64,000 nt of DNA from Pleodorina starrii. Taxonomy: Eukaryota > Chlorophyta > Chlorophyceae > Chlamydomonadales > Volvocaceae. Each line of letters starts with the position of its first letter. The stretch's first letter is position 1. Below the pieces are notes generated by a model that was given only the letters and a program-made list of their open reading frames with translations, had not been told where the DNA came from and made no database searches. The stretch covers positions 4,948,001 to 5,012,000 of the forward strand of contig BRXU01000006.1 of NCBI GenBank assembly GCA_030267565.1, given 5' to 3'. Shown one piece after another: positions 35,416-48,000 of the stretch. The position numbers and the translations under genes were made by a program.

Positions 35416-38400
35416 CTACGGTACAGACACCGGATCTGTCATCTTCCACTGCCGGTAACACCCTAATACCGATACCTCCCGTTGGTGGTCTCCCTCGCAC
35501 TGCTGTGTAGCCCCCCGCCCCCGCCCCGGGCCGTTCTTATTACCCCCCGCCCCCCCCCCCACATACACATACATACACACATACAGCCCGTGGCTCACCT
35601 GCCCAGCAGCTGCTGCCGCCTCCTTGCCGCCGTTGCCGCTGGTTCTTGGGCCGCCACCGCCGCCCACCGCCGCCGCCTCCGGCGGCGGCGGCGGCCCTGC
35701 CCCCTCCAGGTGCGCTAGTTGTGCGGCCAGTCGCACCTTTTGGGAAGACAGCCACGACTGCCAGCCGCTGCTGCTGCTGCTGCTGCTCCCGCCCTTGCGG
35801 GGCGCGGCCGTACCATCAGCCAGATCGTCCGCCTGCAGCCCGGTGGTGGCAGGGAGCCCCGGGTCGTACCCACCGGGGGGGAGGGGGAGAGGGGTTATCC
35901 ACGTATAGGCCGGAGAGGGGGGGCAACCATCGCTGCATTCACGATTGTGCTTCGCGTTGTGCATCGCCATGTGTGCGGGTCCGAGAGAGCGGCCTAATAC
36001 CGCAGTGGCTTCGAACCGGAATGAGCCTCTCTCGGTTTGAGCTGCCTGATCTGATGCCTGATTTCATTGCCAACGGTCGACTGTTGTTGACCGGGGTTCG
36101 ATGTACTGTACGGCAGCAGCCCCCAGAGCACTAAGCCCACCCACCGGCGCCTCCAGCCAGCGCAGCACCTCCGCCAGCAGTCGTACAAACAGCGCCTCCG
36201 CCGGCAGCCCCGTCCAGCCGCCGGCAGCGCCACCGCCGCCAGCAGCGGCGCCACCGCCGGCGGCAGCGGCGACAGCAGCCAGCTTGATATTATTTCGTGA
36301 GGTGGCTGCACTCGGGCCCGGAGTCGACTCCGCCGACAAGAACCGGCCCGTGCTGGAGCTCCTGAGGGGACGGGTGGGTGTGGGTCGGTGGGTGGGGGGT
36401 GGGGGGAGGGTCATGGGGAGAGGTCAAGAACGGGGGAGGCTTGGCGGGCCCTTATCAAGACCGTTATCAGGGCCATCAGGGCCTTCATCAGAGCCATTGG
36501 GCGGGCGAGGTTTCAGGACATGGGCTCCCTCAATGGAAATATTGGCAATCAGGCCGCCTTCATCAGAGCCATTGGGCGGGCGAGGTTTCAGGACATGGGC
36601 TCCCTCAATGGAAATATTGGCAATCAGGCCGCCTTCATCAGAGCCATTGGGCGGGCGAGGTTTCAGGACATGGGCTCCCTCAATGGAAATATTGGCAATC
36701 AGGCCGCCTTCATCAGAGCCATTGGGCGGGCGAGGTTTCAGGACATGGGCTCCCTCAATGGAAATATTGGCAATCAGGCCGCCTTCATCAGAGCCATTGG
36801 GCGGGCGAGGTTTCAGGACATGGGCTCCCTCAATGGAAATATTGGCAATCAGGCCGCGTGCGGCGATTCCCCACCACCTGCGCAGCGAGGGAAGCCGGGT
36901 GCCGCCGCCGTCGCCGCCATCGCCGCCGCCGCCAGCCTCGCCGCCGCCACCCGTCTGGCCGCCGCCGCCGCCGCCCCCCTGGATGGTTCCGGAGCTGGAA
37001 GGTCTCCGGGGCAGCAGTGGCATCTGGAAGTGGCCCCCGTTGGGAGCGGAGGGCGCGTGGGGGGAGGCGCCTCGCAGAGCAGCAGCAGCAGCGTTGGACC
37101 GTGTCGGCGGCAACACCAATGGACCGCTTCCACCACCGCCGCCGGCGGCCCCGCCGTCGCTGGATCCCGCCGGCAGCCGCAACCCGCCGTACGGGCTGCT
37201 GGCCGCAAGCGAGGGGGAGCTGCTGCCGCCGCCACCGCCGCCGCCGCCGCCGGCGCCGGTGGTCGTGGCGGCGGCGGCGGCGGCGGCGCCGGTGGTCGTG
37301 GCGGCGGCGGGTCTCATGCCGTACCAAGGTGACGACGGCGACGCCGCACCGGAGGGGCTGCCCGGCAGCTCAACGACGAGCTTGCCGTACCCTGCCGCCG
37401 ACGGCGGCGGCGGCGGTTGGTACGACGGGTACGATGGCTGCGGCGGGTGCGGGTGTACGAAGGCGCGCTGCAGCGGCCAGGGTGGCAGTGTCTCCCGCGG
37501 GCTGCCAGCCTTGGCCGCGGAGGCGGTGGGGTTGGTGCGGTGCGGCAGAGACCGATACACCAGCGGCGGGCTGTTGCCGATGCTGCCGCCGCCGCCGCCG
37601 CCGCCGCTGCCGAAGCGCCCCTCCAGCAGCCCTGCGCGATTGTATGGCGGCTCCCCCCAGGCGCGAGCGTAGCCGGCGGGCAGAGGCCGAAGGTACTCCG
37701 GCTGGGAGCGCCGCAGGTCGTTGTTGGCGGGGCGGGAGGTGGTGGTGGTGGCGGAGGCGGTGGTGGGCTCGGCGGAGGGCTGCGGCGGCGGTGACCTGGC
37801 GTCGTCGCCGCCGCCGTCAGCGGGGTCGGGCAGGAGGCCCCGGCGGGCTGCGTTGACGAGCAGGAAGCGGAGGACGGTGGGGCCGGCGCGGTTGGGCGGT
37901 AGGCCGCCGCCTCCTCCGGCTGTTGGGGGGCGGAGAGGGCGAAGCGGAGGAGCGCACGGGCATATAGGGATTTAGGGTTTATATGATTTGTATAAGGTTG
38001 GTAATAGCCAATTTACATGACACGTTACGTTACCTCACGTTTACATGTAAAGTGGCAGGCCCAAACGGATCCCAATTTACATGGGCTGTTTTGGGGACGT
38101 TATCTCTGTTGGCGCGAGGTCCGTATGCACTATGTTTTGAGGCGGTAACGTCAAAGCGCCCATGTCATATCACTCCAGCACGATGTTCAACCCTTAGGAC
38201 GAAGCCTGCGAGCGTCGTTGCCCATAATGGAACCCGACGCGCTGAGGTCGGCCTCATCGCGCGAGAGCTCGTTCTCAGAGTACGCCAAGCCCTCGATGGC
38301 GGTCTCATCGCGCTCATTGTTTGCATATTGATTATACTAAACTTGTGCGGCGTCGGCGAGCGGCTGCGACCGCGGCCGGCCCTGCGCGGCGTCGGCATGG

Positions 38401-41400
38401 CTCTCGGAAGCTCGGCCTGACCGACCACTGTGTCTTGTCCAGAAGCAGCAGCGCCTTGTCAAGATCCATGTTGACTTCATGCAGAACTAGCCGGCAGCGA
38501 AACTCATTCGGGAGTGCCGACCGTGGTGAGGGACCGGTGCGCTTGTAGGTCGTACTATTTTGGAAAATAGTACGGCACGCATTCTCCAGCGCTGTTCCCG
38601 CGCACTTATCATAAAAGGTATTCACATAACTGCCTGGCCTTGTATCGGTTCGTTATATGTGCCCCAGCAGCTTTGGTCACTTAGGCAGCTATTCATAAAT
38701 GGACATGACCACGCAATACTCTGAGCAAATACGCGTAGCACGGGATTGCATTAAACAAGCAGAGGACATCAAGGCCGTGCGTGTATAGCACTCTTCGAGC
38801 TCGCGCGCTATGTTGCAGATTTGAAAGTCAATTCGGTGATAGTGTTGAGCGATGGCCGCCAGGCCAAGGCCCCAGCGAATGCTTCCACGAACGCGATACT
38901 CAGCATGACACATGGGAGCCTTGATTTCGGACACATGCCTGGCTTGAGCATAGTGCATAGGAGCAGTGCTCTGCTGCCGCTGCGCTTGTGCGGAGTTGCC
39001 CTTCGTAACGGGGCGAGGGGTCAACGTTTGGTCAATTACACCCCCCCCTGGGGCCACGTTAGACTTTTTGGCCACGTAACGTGTAACGGACCCGTTACCC
39101 CATGCGAACTGACCACGTTTCCTGTAAAGTGATAACGTAACGTGTCATGTAAATCCAGCATAATACAGAAGGGGTAACATGCAAGCCGTTTGTCGAAACC
39201 CTTGTTCCACACATCGCCCCCGCCGCTCGGCCGTACCGGACACCGGCAGGCGGAACGACCCCCTCCCTTCCCAAACCCAAACGTACCTCACATAGCCCAC
39301 CACACAAAGTACGACAACACCTTTCAGACTCAACGCGCAACTCACTCTGCGGCTTGTTCAGCAGCGTCGCCAGTATGAACGCAATCGCCGCAGCACGTGC
39401 AGAGGCGACGGCACCGCCGCCGCCGCCGCCGCCCCCATCTTCGTCTTCCTCGCCGCCTCCGCCTCCGTCGACCGACTTGCGGGTCGTCTGCCTCCTCAGC
39501 AGGTCCCCCAGCAGCGCCGCCATCAGCTTCACGGCGACTCGCGATTTGGACAGCTTGCCGTCACGACGGCCTGGCAACGCCGCCGCCGTCGCCGCCGCTG
39601 GCGGCGGGCCGCCGTCGCCGCCGCCGCCGCCGCCGCCAAGGGGTGCCTCCCCGATTGCGGAACTCGTGGTATCGGAGCCGCCGCCGGCCAGGGGGACACG
39701 GTCCGGGGCGGTGCCGCCACCGCCGCTCGCGGCGGCGGCGCCGCCGCCTCCGGCGCCGCTTCCGGCGCCGATGGCTTCACTGACTGCGGCTCTCAACACG
39801 TCACTGCCCACCAGCCTTACCAACACGCGGCGCAGGTAGCTGGGAGGTGTTCGTGTGTTCGTGTGTGTGTGATGAGGGGGGCAGGGGCGAGGAGAAAGCA
39901 TCAGGGGTGTGGAAAGTGAGAGACCCGGAAATGGGAAATCGGATTGGCGGAGGTGGGAGCTAGGCGGTGAGGGAGGTGGAAGCCGATGAAGGTGGCAGGG
40001 GAAATGAACACGTCAGGCATGGGTACAGCACACAGTACGGCACGGTACGGAAGCGGACGTGGAGCTGTGTATGCGACACATGCATGTGGCGAGCTGGTCA
40101 GCCCCTCCCGCCCATTCGAGCCCCATCCATACCACTACATGCAGCCTATGACCCATGGGTCCTTGCCAACCTTAATCCGAAATCCTTTTACGACCAACGA
40201 CCCTCTACGAGGCCTCGACTCACGAGGCGAGCTGGAACTCCAGATCGGGGGGGTAGCGCTCCGTATGACCGTACGGCTGTGTCCGGTTGAGGTACGAATG
40301 GAGGATGAGGTGTAAGGGTCAACGGGGGGGATGCGGAAAGGTGGGAGAGGACTCCCGGTTGGGTTGGGTTGGCTTGGGTTGGGTGGGGCGGGGCCAGGCA
40401 CACTATAGGGCCGGCGGGGGCGGGGGCGGTAATACAGAACAGACGAAACCGCAGCGATGGATCGGAAGCGACGTCTTGGTGAACGAGTCAAATAGTAAAG
40501 GAGACTCACGCCAATGACCATGTGCTGAGCCCGCAATCTGGAGGTCACAGCAGCAGCCCGCCCAACCGCCCAACCGCCCAACCGCCCACTCCACACACGG
40601 ACTGCCCCTACCCACCACCAAATGCCGTACACCCGCCAGCCAGCCCAACAGCTGATCCGCCGTCAGCGGCGGCGGCGGCAGCTGCAACCCCGCCGCCCCC
40701 GCCGCCCCTCGCTGCTGCTGCTGCTGCTGTTCCCCCTCCGCCACATCCTCACTCAGCCTGTACTCAAAATCCGGCCACGTCGCCGCCGCCGCCTGGCGCT
40801 GGCCTGTCCCCTCCCCCTGCTGCTGCTGCTGCTCCCAAGTACCTCCCAGCGCCCCGCTGATGGAGTTCCTGGGCAGGGGCCGCACCCGGGTGGGGCTGCT
40901 GCCCGCGTCGGCAGCTGCGTAGAGCGAGGTACCGTCCGAGGTGTTACGGACCCGCTCTGCCCCGAGGGCCAGGGCCAGGGCGGGGTTGGGCGCCAGGGTC
41001 AGTCCAGCCAGGCGGGAGGCGGCGCCGCTGCGGTCGTTCAGTGCGGCGGGTTGGCGGAGCTGAGGCGGGAAGAGGGAAGGGAGGGAAGAGGGTGTTAAGG
41101 TTTTAGTGTTTTAGGGTTTTAGAGTTTTAGGATTTGAAAAGATAGGAGGCGGGAGGGGGAATGAACAAGGTACCGCAGTGGGGACGGCTTGTAGGGCTAT
41201 CAGTAGCGGCGGTGAGGGGAAGCGTGTGTTTGGCGGTGTGCTTCCGAGAGCAGGAGTAACATCGTTGGCCACGCCCGCGGGCACATTCACCCCAATACCG
41301 GAAGCGGCATACTCCTACCCACAAGCCGCCCCCCCTGCCGACCCCACCCGAACCGTCCCGGCCCCACCCGCCCCCACCTTGGTGTTGCTCCTCTGGAAAC

Positions 41401-42818
41401 CCGGATCGCTCATTCGCATGGGCGCCATACCCGCCGGGCCGCCGCCGCTACGAGCCAGGACGGCAGCCACGAAGCCGCCGCCGCCGCCAGCTGCCGCCGC
41501 CGCTGCTGCAGCTGCCCCTCCCCCCGGTATGTTCACTCCGTTGGCGCGCAGGAAGGCGGGCGAGGTGAGGACCTTGGTGTCCGTACTACAGCGGGCAGGC
41601 GAAAAGTGAACACAAAGGAAAGAGCATTCGGAGGTGAGGGCGGATAAGCGAGGAGGCTGTTCCCGGGCCCCTCCCTCCCTGTTGCCTCACCTCACGAACG
41701 CCCGGATCTCCTCACTAGGGAAGCCCCCGTCCGCCAGGGCCACCACCACCTGGGCAGTTCAGGGGGGTGAGGTGGTGGTGAGGTCTTGGGGGCAAGGGGG
41801 CAAAGCGGCGGACAAGGAAGGCAATGCGACGAGGGGGGAGGAAGGAAGAGGGACTGGAGAACGGGACTGGGAGCGGCTGTGTGAGGCTCTCACGCTTTCC
41901 ATGGCCTCAATTGGGAAACCAGATGACAATGGTTCCCGATGATGAGGGGCGGCACAGGGTCGCGGCCACCCCACCTTGGCGGGATCATGCATATCCAGCA
42001 ACTCGACCGGGTTGGGGTTCTCTGCAGCCCAGCGGGACTGGAGGCGAGTGGCGAGGCGAGTGGCGGGAGGGAGGGCGGGCGGGCGGGCGGGCGGCAACAT
42101 GCAATCATCGGGGGAAGGGGGGAATCACGAGGGGCAGACACACACATACACACACATACACACAGGCACATACAAACACATACACATGCGAACCAGGCAA
42201 ACAAGGTTGCAAGCAACAAGGCGGGAAGGGTGTGAGGCTGTGAGGCGCAGGACCAGCGGGAGAGTATTTCGGGAGGTTGTCCGGACACCAACACGGTATC
42301 ACCACCTTCCCCACCCAAGCTTGCACCCACGCAAACATCCGTACAGCTTACAGCCAAACTCCAACTGCCCAACTGCCAACTCCCAACCGTCAAACCACCC
42401 ACCACAATCGCATCCCGCATCGCAAGCATCTTGGTGAACGGCAGCATGGGCCGACTGCCGGCAGCGGCGGCGGCGGCAGCGGCGCGGCTGCGCAGCAGCG
42501 GTGCTGGCGCCGCCGGTGGAGGCGCCGCTGGCGGCGCCGGCACCGGTGGCGCCGGCGGCGACGCCGCGGCTTCCATATCTGCCGCCGCCGCCGCCTTCTT
42601 TGGGGAGTGTATTGTCAGCAGGGGTGCGGGTGAGGGGCTGTGGCCTGGTGGCAGGCTGAGGAGTTGACGTATGACGTCACCGCTGACTCCGGAGGCGCTG
42701 AGGGCGGTGGCGATGTCGGCGAGTGTGGAGGACTCTGCGGCGGCAGCGGTGGGGAGGTCAGGTCAGAGGTCAGGTCAGGTCTGAGGTGAAGCCAGCTCAG
42801 GTCAGGTCAGGTGGTCAG

Positions 42819-42870
<52 letters not shown>

Positions 42871-44972
42871 AGGCCTCTCCCCCCTCACTCACCCACAGTG
42901 GGACCCAGCTCAAAGGGCTCGGGTGCGAACACGGCCTCCACCCGGTCTCGATCGAAACCCGGACACAGCTCCAGGGCGGCCTTGAGGGTCAGCGCGACGG
43001 AGGGCTTCACGCCGCCAAGGGGCCTGGGATGGGTGAGGGAAGGTGACGGGAAAGATGACCGCAACGGCGGGCTGGGGTGTGGGTGTGGGTATGGGTGAAG
43101 GAGAGGGGGTGACAGCGAGCCAAGGGCAGGGTGGGCTGAGGGAGGTGGCGGAGAGACGGCCGGGGGGGCGGGACGGGGCACCCCCGCAACCGCCAATGCA
43201 ATAGCCAGTCTGTGCCGGTGAGTGTGTGGGGGGGGGCTGCTCCCCAAACCCTTCGCAGCCCCAACACCCGCCCACCCGCCCACCCTCCCACCTGACAAAC
43301 AATCGGATGGTGGCCGCGGGGACGTCCGCAGCCGCCAGCGCCGCCACCATCTGTCGAGGAAGAAAGCGGACGCAGTTTCGGAGCGTCGTACACAGCAGTC
43401 CAACGGTACGGCACGGCACAGTTTCGAGGAAACGGCAAAGGGTACGAGCAAGCGCTGCTGCGGTTGAATCTTGGCATGAGGGTTCGAGCTTCGAGGAGCG
43501 CCCTCCCCTTGCCTCCCAGGGGCACGTTTCCCTTCAAAGGCCGGCAAACCAACCAACACCCTTCCATGCTCCACGCTCCGAGACGGTTTCGGAGCGTGTC
43601 GCCAAAACCTCAGCACGGGCGTCTCACCTGCGCGAGCCTCAGCGGTCCCACGTCGGCCCGCAGTGCCGTACCGTCCTTCCGCAGGATAAGATCCAACTGG
43701 TGATCTTCGTACCCACTGGCCATAAGGCCCTTCAGGATCGTCACCGCCAGAGACGACACGTCACCGCCGCCACCGCCGCCAGGCGCGGCGGCGGAGGGCG
43801 TCGCCGCCGCTGGCGGCGGCGCGAATACGGCACCCGGCGGGGGGCGCAACAGGTGCCGTATTTGGTCTGCGGTTGCGCCGGACGCCGCCAGCGAGTAGGC
43901 GACGGCGGCGAGTGTGGCGGCGGAGGTGCCGGCCGCGAGGACCGAGTTGGTGTTGGTGAGGAGGGTCTTGAGGTCGGCGACGGAGAAGCCCGACGCCAGC
44001 AGTACGGAACGTACGGCGGCGGCAGTGGGCAGGTCGAGCTGGCCGTACTCGCAGCCGCCGTGCGGCAGCAGGAAGCGGTACACCTGTTTGCGGGCGGGGA
44101 GAGGAGGAGGAGGTTGGGCAATCGCCGCGAGTCACGTGGAGGTGGAGGTGGGGAGGGGCAGGGGCAGGAGGAGCGGAGCGGGGAGTGGTTAAGGCAGGTC
44201 GGCTTTGGGGTTGGGGTGCAAGGGGCAAGCTGGGATGGGATGTTGCGTTGGCATCCCACACGTGCTGTTGCGATACGCGATATGCGGTGTGGTGCGATGG
44301 GAATTTCGCAAACCGGGAGGCTCTCATTCCCCTGTCGTTGGCCGCCACCACCATCACCACCACACACATACACACACACATACACACATACACACACATG
44401 CAATTCGCCTAGCTGAACCCCCCCCCCCCCCACACACACACACGGGGTCCCAACCGGTGTCAACGTGCCTCCTTGCCTTGGCCTCTCATACTCCCCCGCC
44501 CTCCCCCGCCCTCCCCCGCCCCCACCCACCTGCGCTGCCGTGAAGCCCTGGTTGACCATGTGCAGCCCAACACGCTCAATGACCCGTGGGTCGGCATGGC
44601 GCTGCAGCCCCCGCCCGTCCGGCCGAATCATATCCGCCAGCACCCGACTGCTGAAGCCGCAGCTGGCGGCCACGTTGCGAATATCCATCACGCTGCGGCT
44701 GTCAAGTACGGCACCGCTGCCGGCGGCGCCGCCGCTGCCAGCAATGCCGCCGCCGCCGCCGCCGACCGCGGCGCCGGCGGCGGACAGGCCGCTGCCCGAC
44801 ACACCGGCGGCGGGCAGCGAGCTGCTGACGGCGCCGCTGCTCGGTACGGCAGAGATGGCGGAGGTGGTGACGGCGCCGACGCCAAAGGTGATCACTGAGG
44901 TGGCGCTTGTGATGGTGAGGGTGGCGGTGGAGGCGGCGGAGGAGAGGGTGGCGGAGGCGGTGGGTGCGAGTG

Positions 44973-45006
<34 letters not shown>

Positions 45007-48000
45007 AGGGCCGTTGATGGCGGCAAGCAGTGGCGAGAGCAGCGGCAGCGGGACGGGCTTTGTGAAGGCGGCGGGAGGCGGACCCAGGAAGTGGCAGAGC
45101 TGTCCGGCGGTGCAACCCGCCTGAGGGGGGTGGTGTGTGTGCACCGGATAGGCCGGAGGCCGTCCAGGGGGGTGGTTGGGGGTGGGAGGGTGGGAGGGTG
45201 ACGTCGGATTGGGCCGTGTGGGGTACTTAAACGGCCGTGTGGGGTGGGGTGGGGGCAGAACAGGGTCATGGGCAAGGGCGAGGTCCGGGGACGGGGCCAT
45301 GGCCCCCCCGGGTTCAAGGGTGCGGGTACTCGCGCTGAAGAACGATGAAGAAGCGGGCAACAGAGGAACCGACGCGACCCGGGTGAAGGGACCCAGAGAA
45401 CCCAACGCACACGACAAACACACGCCCCCACACTCTACACGCCCCCTCCCCCCCCCCACACACACCCGCACCTGCGACAGCGCTGTGGCCATCTGCGCCA
45501 GACTGGTGGCGTCGCAATGGCGGCCGGGACCCGAGTGGTCACATCGGAGGAGCAATCGGAGCTGACGCCGGGAGAAGCCAGCCTCCTGGGGGGGGAGGAG
45601 TGGGGGGAGTGGGGGGGAGTGGGGGGGAGGAGCACGCGGGTCGTTGCGAAAATGCGAAAAGTTGCGTGAAGCCGGGATTCGTCAGGTGTCGATAGGTGTC
45701 GTCATTCCCACCGCTTTCTGCGTCCGCCCGTACAGTCCTGCCGTACGGATTCGTCGTACCAGTAGCGCCTCGTTGATGGTTCCCAGCTCGTTGGGAGTGA
45801 GGGCGCCCACCGGGGGACCTGAAGATGAGGGCGAGGGGGGTGCGTGGTGGTGGTGGTGGTGGTGGTGGGGGGGGGGAAGTGACCCACGGGTCGGTGTGGC
45901 TGGTCAGACAGCGGCTTATATGGGTTGATAAACGGGGATCCGCGAGAAGAGGAGGGCGTGTGCAGGCGGCATCATGTTGGGGGTTGAGGGCGACGAGGGG
46001 ACTTCCCCACCGACCCCTAGCCCCACACCTGCTCTCCCGCAGCACTGCCCCACCCACCCAACCCCCTAAGCCCCCCACCCCCACCCACCCACCCGTGGTG
46101 AGCATCAGTCGAATGAGCTGCTGTGAGAAGCCCGCCCTCGCCAGCGCCGCCACCATCATCGCCGCCGACTCCACATCCCAGTCGGGGTCCAATCGGCGGT
46201 GGTCGGCGGAGAGCATGTTGGAGAGGTGCTGGTCGGTGAAGCCAGAGGACTGGGCGGGGAGGGGAGGGAGGGGGAGGGTGGGGAGGGGGGTGGGGGGTGG
46301 GGAGAGGAGGGGCGGGAGGAGGGGCAGGCGCCAGGCGGGTAGTGGCTGTGTGAGGTGTCCCCGGAGGGAGGGAGGGAGGGAGGAGGTCGATACCCCCCAG
46401 GCGGAACGTCCGCCTGTGCACCGCTGAAAGGCGCTAAGACAACATCACTCAGCAGTGCAGGAGCACATATAAGCACCAGCCCTTTCCTTCGCCTGCACTC
46501 ACCCATCAAAGCCCTAACCCTCCGCCAAAGCCCACCCCACCACACCACACCACAGACCACACGCTCTGAACCCACACCTTTAGTAACGCCCGCATCAAGA
46601 ACAGCAGCGGCGGCGGCACGTGGTCGAACAACTCCGCCTCCGTCAGCGCAGCGCCGCCGCCACCGCCACCCTCCACCCCCGCCGCCGCCGCCGCCGCTGC
46701 CGCCGCCGCCGGCTGCAAGAAGAACCGACGGATCTGATCGGGCGAGAAACCCTCAGCGGTGAGCGCACGGACCACCCGCGCCGTCACCTCCGCATCCAGC
46801 GGCAGCCAGCCGCCGCCGCCGCCGGCAGCGGCTGCGGCGGCGCCGCCGCCACCGCCAGGCGCCGCCGCGGCGGCCGGCTCTGCGGCGGCGCTCATCTGCG
46901 GCGCCAGCTGCCTCAGCTGCTTCGCATTAAGGCCCTTGCAGCGGCGACCCACCGTCTCCTGCATCGCCTGCAACACATCCGGCGGGAGAGATAACCAATC
47001 GGTCGGGCTCTCCGGCGGCGGCCGCGACTCCGCCGCCGCCGCCGTACCGGCGGCGGCGCTGCTGGCCTCCGCCGTCGGCGGCTCCGCCTCCACCGCCTCC
47101 GCCGCCAGCGCCTCGGCCTCCGCCTCCGCCTCCAGCTGCTGCCGGCGCTGCCGCTCCGCTGCCGCCGCTGCGGCGGCGGCGGCGGCCGCCTCCTCCTCCG
47201 CCTTCCGGTCCTCCTCGTCATCGCTGACGTCATCTTCAGGCAGCAGTCGGCCGTCCTCAGTGACGTTGCCCCAGGTTGAGGGGTTGAGGCTGCTGGGGGC
47301 CTGGCTGACGGGTCGGGACATGCGGCCACTGACGCTGAGCCCAAAGTACCTGCCAGGGGGGTTGTTGGTGGGCGGGAGGGGAAAGAGGGAGTGTTGCGTT
47401 GCGTCGGTACAACACCTCGGGTACGGCACCCACCCGGCCCACCTGCCCACCGCCAGCACCTTGACCGGCACCAGGCCCAGGGCGGGAGCCAGGTACTGGC
47501 AGATGTGGAAGGTGGGGAAGCCCGACTCTGCGAGTACGACAGCCACCTGCGACACGACACCAAACAGAGAAGAACAAGTCTGTCAATTTGACGAATATTA
47601 ATATGAATATCAGTATTAATATCATTATCGAGGTGAGCCAGCAGCACGAAAGAGACAAAAACGAAAGACATATCAAAGAGAGATAAAATCTTGTCTTTTG
47701 TCAATTCGATGTTTCTTTTTCTGGCGGACGGACGCTGGCTCTACACCTGCGACATGACGTAAGGCGCCGGCTCAGGCTCCGAGACCAGGCCCAGTCCGTC
47801 TCTCCGCAGCAGCTCCTCCAGCTGTACGGCAGTGAAGCCGGCGGTGACCAGAGCGGTGCGGGCGGCGGCGGCCTCGGCGGGGGTGAGGGCGGCGGCGGGG
47901 TCTCTCAGCTGCAGGAACAGCTGCATCTCGTGACCCCTGGGTCGGTGGGCGGGGGTGCGGCGGTGGGACGAAGGTGGGGCCGGGTTGCAGCGGCAACAGG

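Larger units (their letters stand above)
35416..41585 (-). other. C-terminal low-complexity region of the giant protein (residues about 2425-3330)
   Basis: This part is dominated by Ala, Gly, Pro, Ser and Gln runs, with islands of ordered-looking sequence: QLLGWLAGVRHL, RYPPDLEFQLASYLRRVLV, SRVAVKLMAALLGDLLRRQT, RAGPTVLRFLLVNAARRGLL, PAEALFVRLLAEVLRWLEAP and WQSWLSSQKVRLAAQLAHLE. The islands are short amphipathic helices. The exon junctions bridging the TIR element (39346 to 37919) and the 75-bp array (36878 to 36361) both keep phase, supporting them as introns. Confidence 0.55.

Noticed and set aside
35990..36080. Minus-strand GGTTCGAAGCC resembling a tRNA B box
   Set aside because: The flanking five bases do not pair as a T stem and no acceptor stem or anticodon arm could be drawn.
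36101..37856. Three long overlapping plus-strand frames (up to 523 codons)
   Set aside because: They are antisense to the giant gene's Ala/Gly/Pro-rich exon and are kept open by GC bias and by the 75-bp array being a multiple of three.
37990..39175. TAAT or ATAA as target-site duplication of the TIR element
   Set aside because: Short AT words occur on both sides but not at equal distances from the two ends; the duplication stays undefined.
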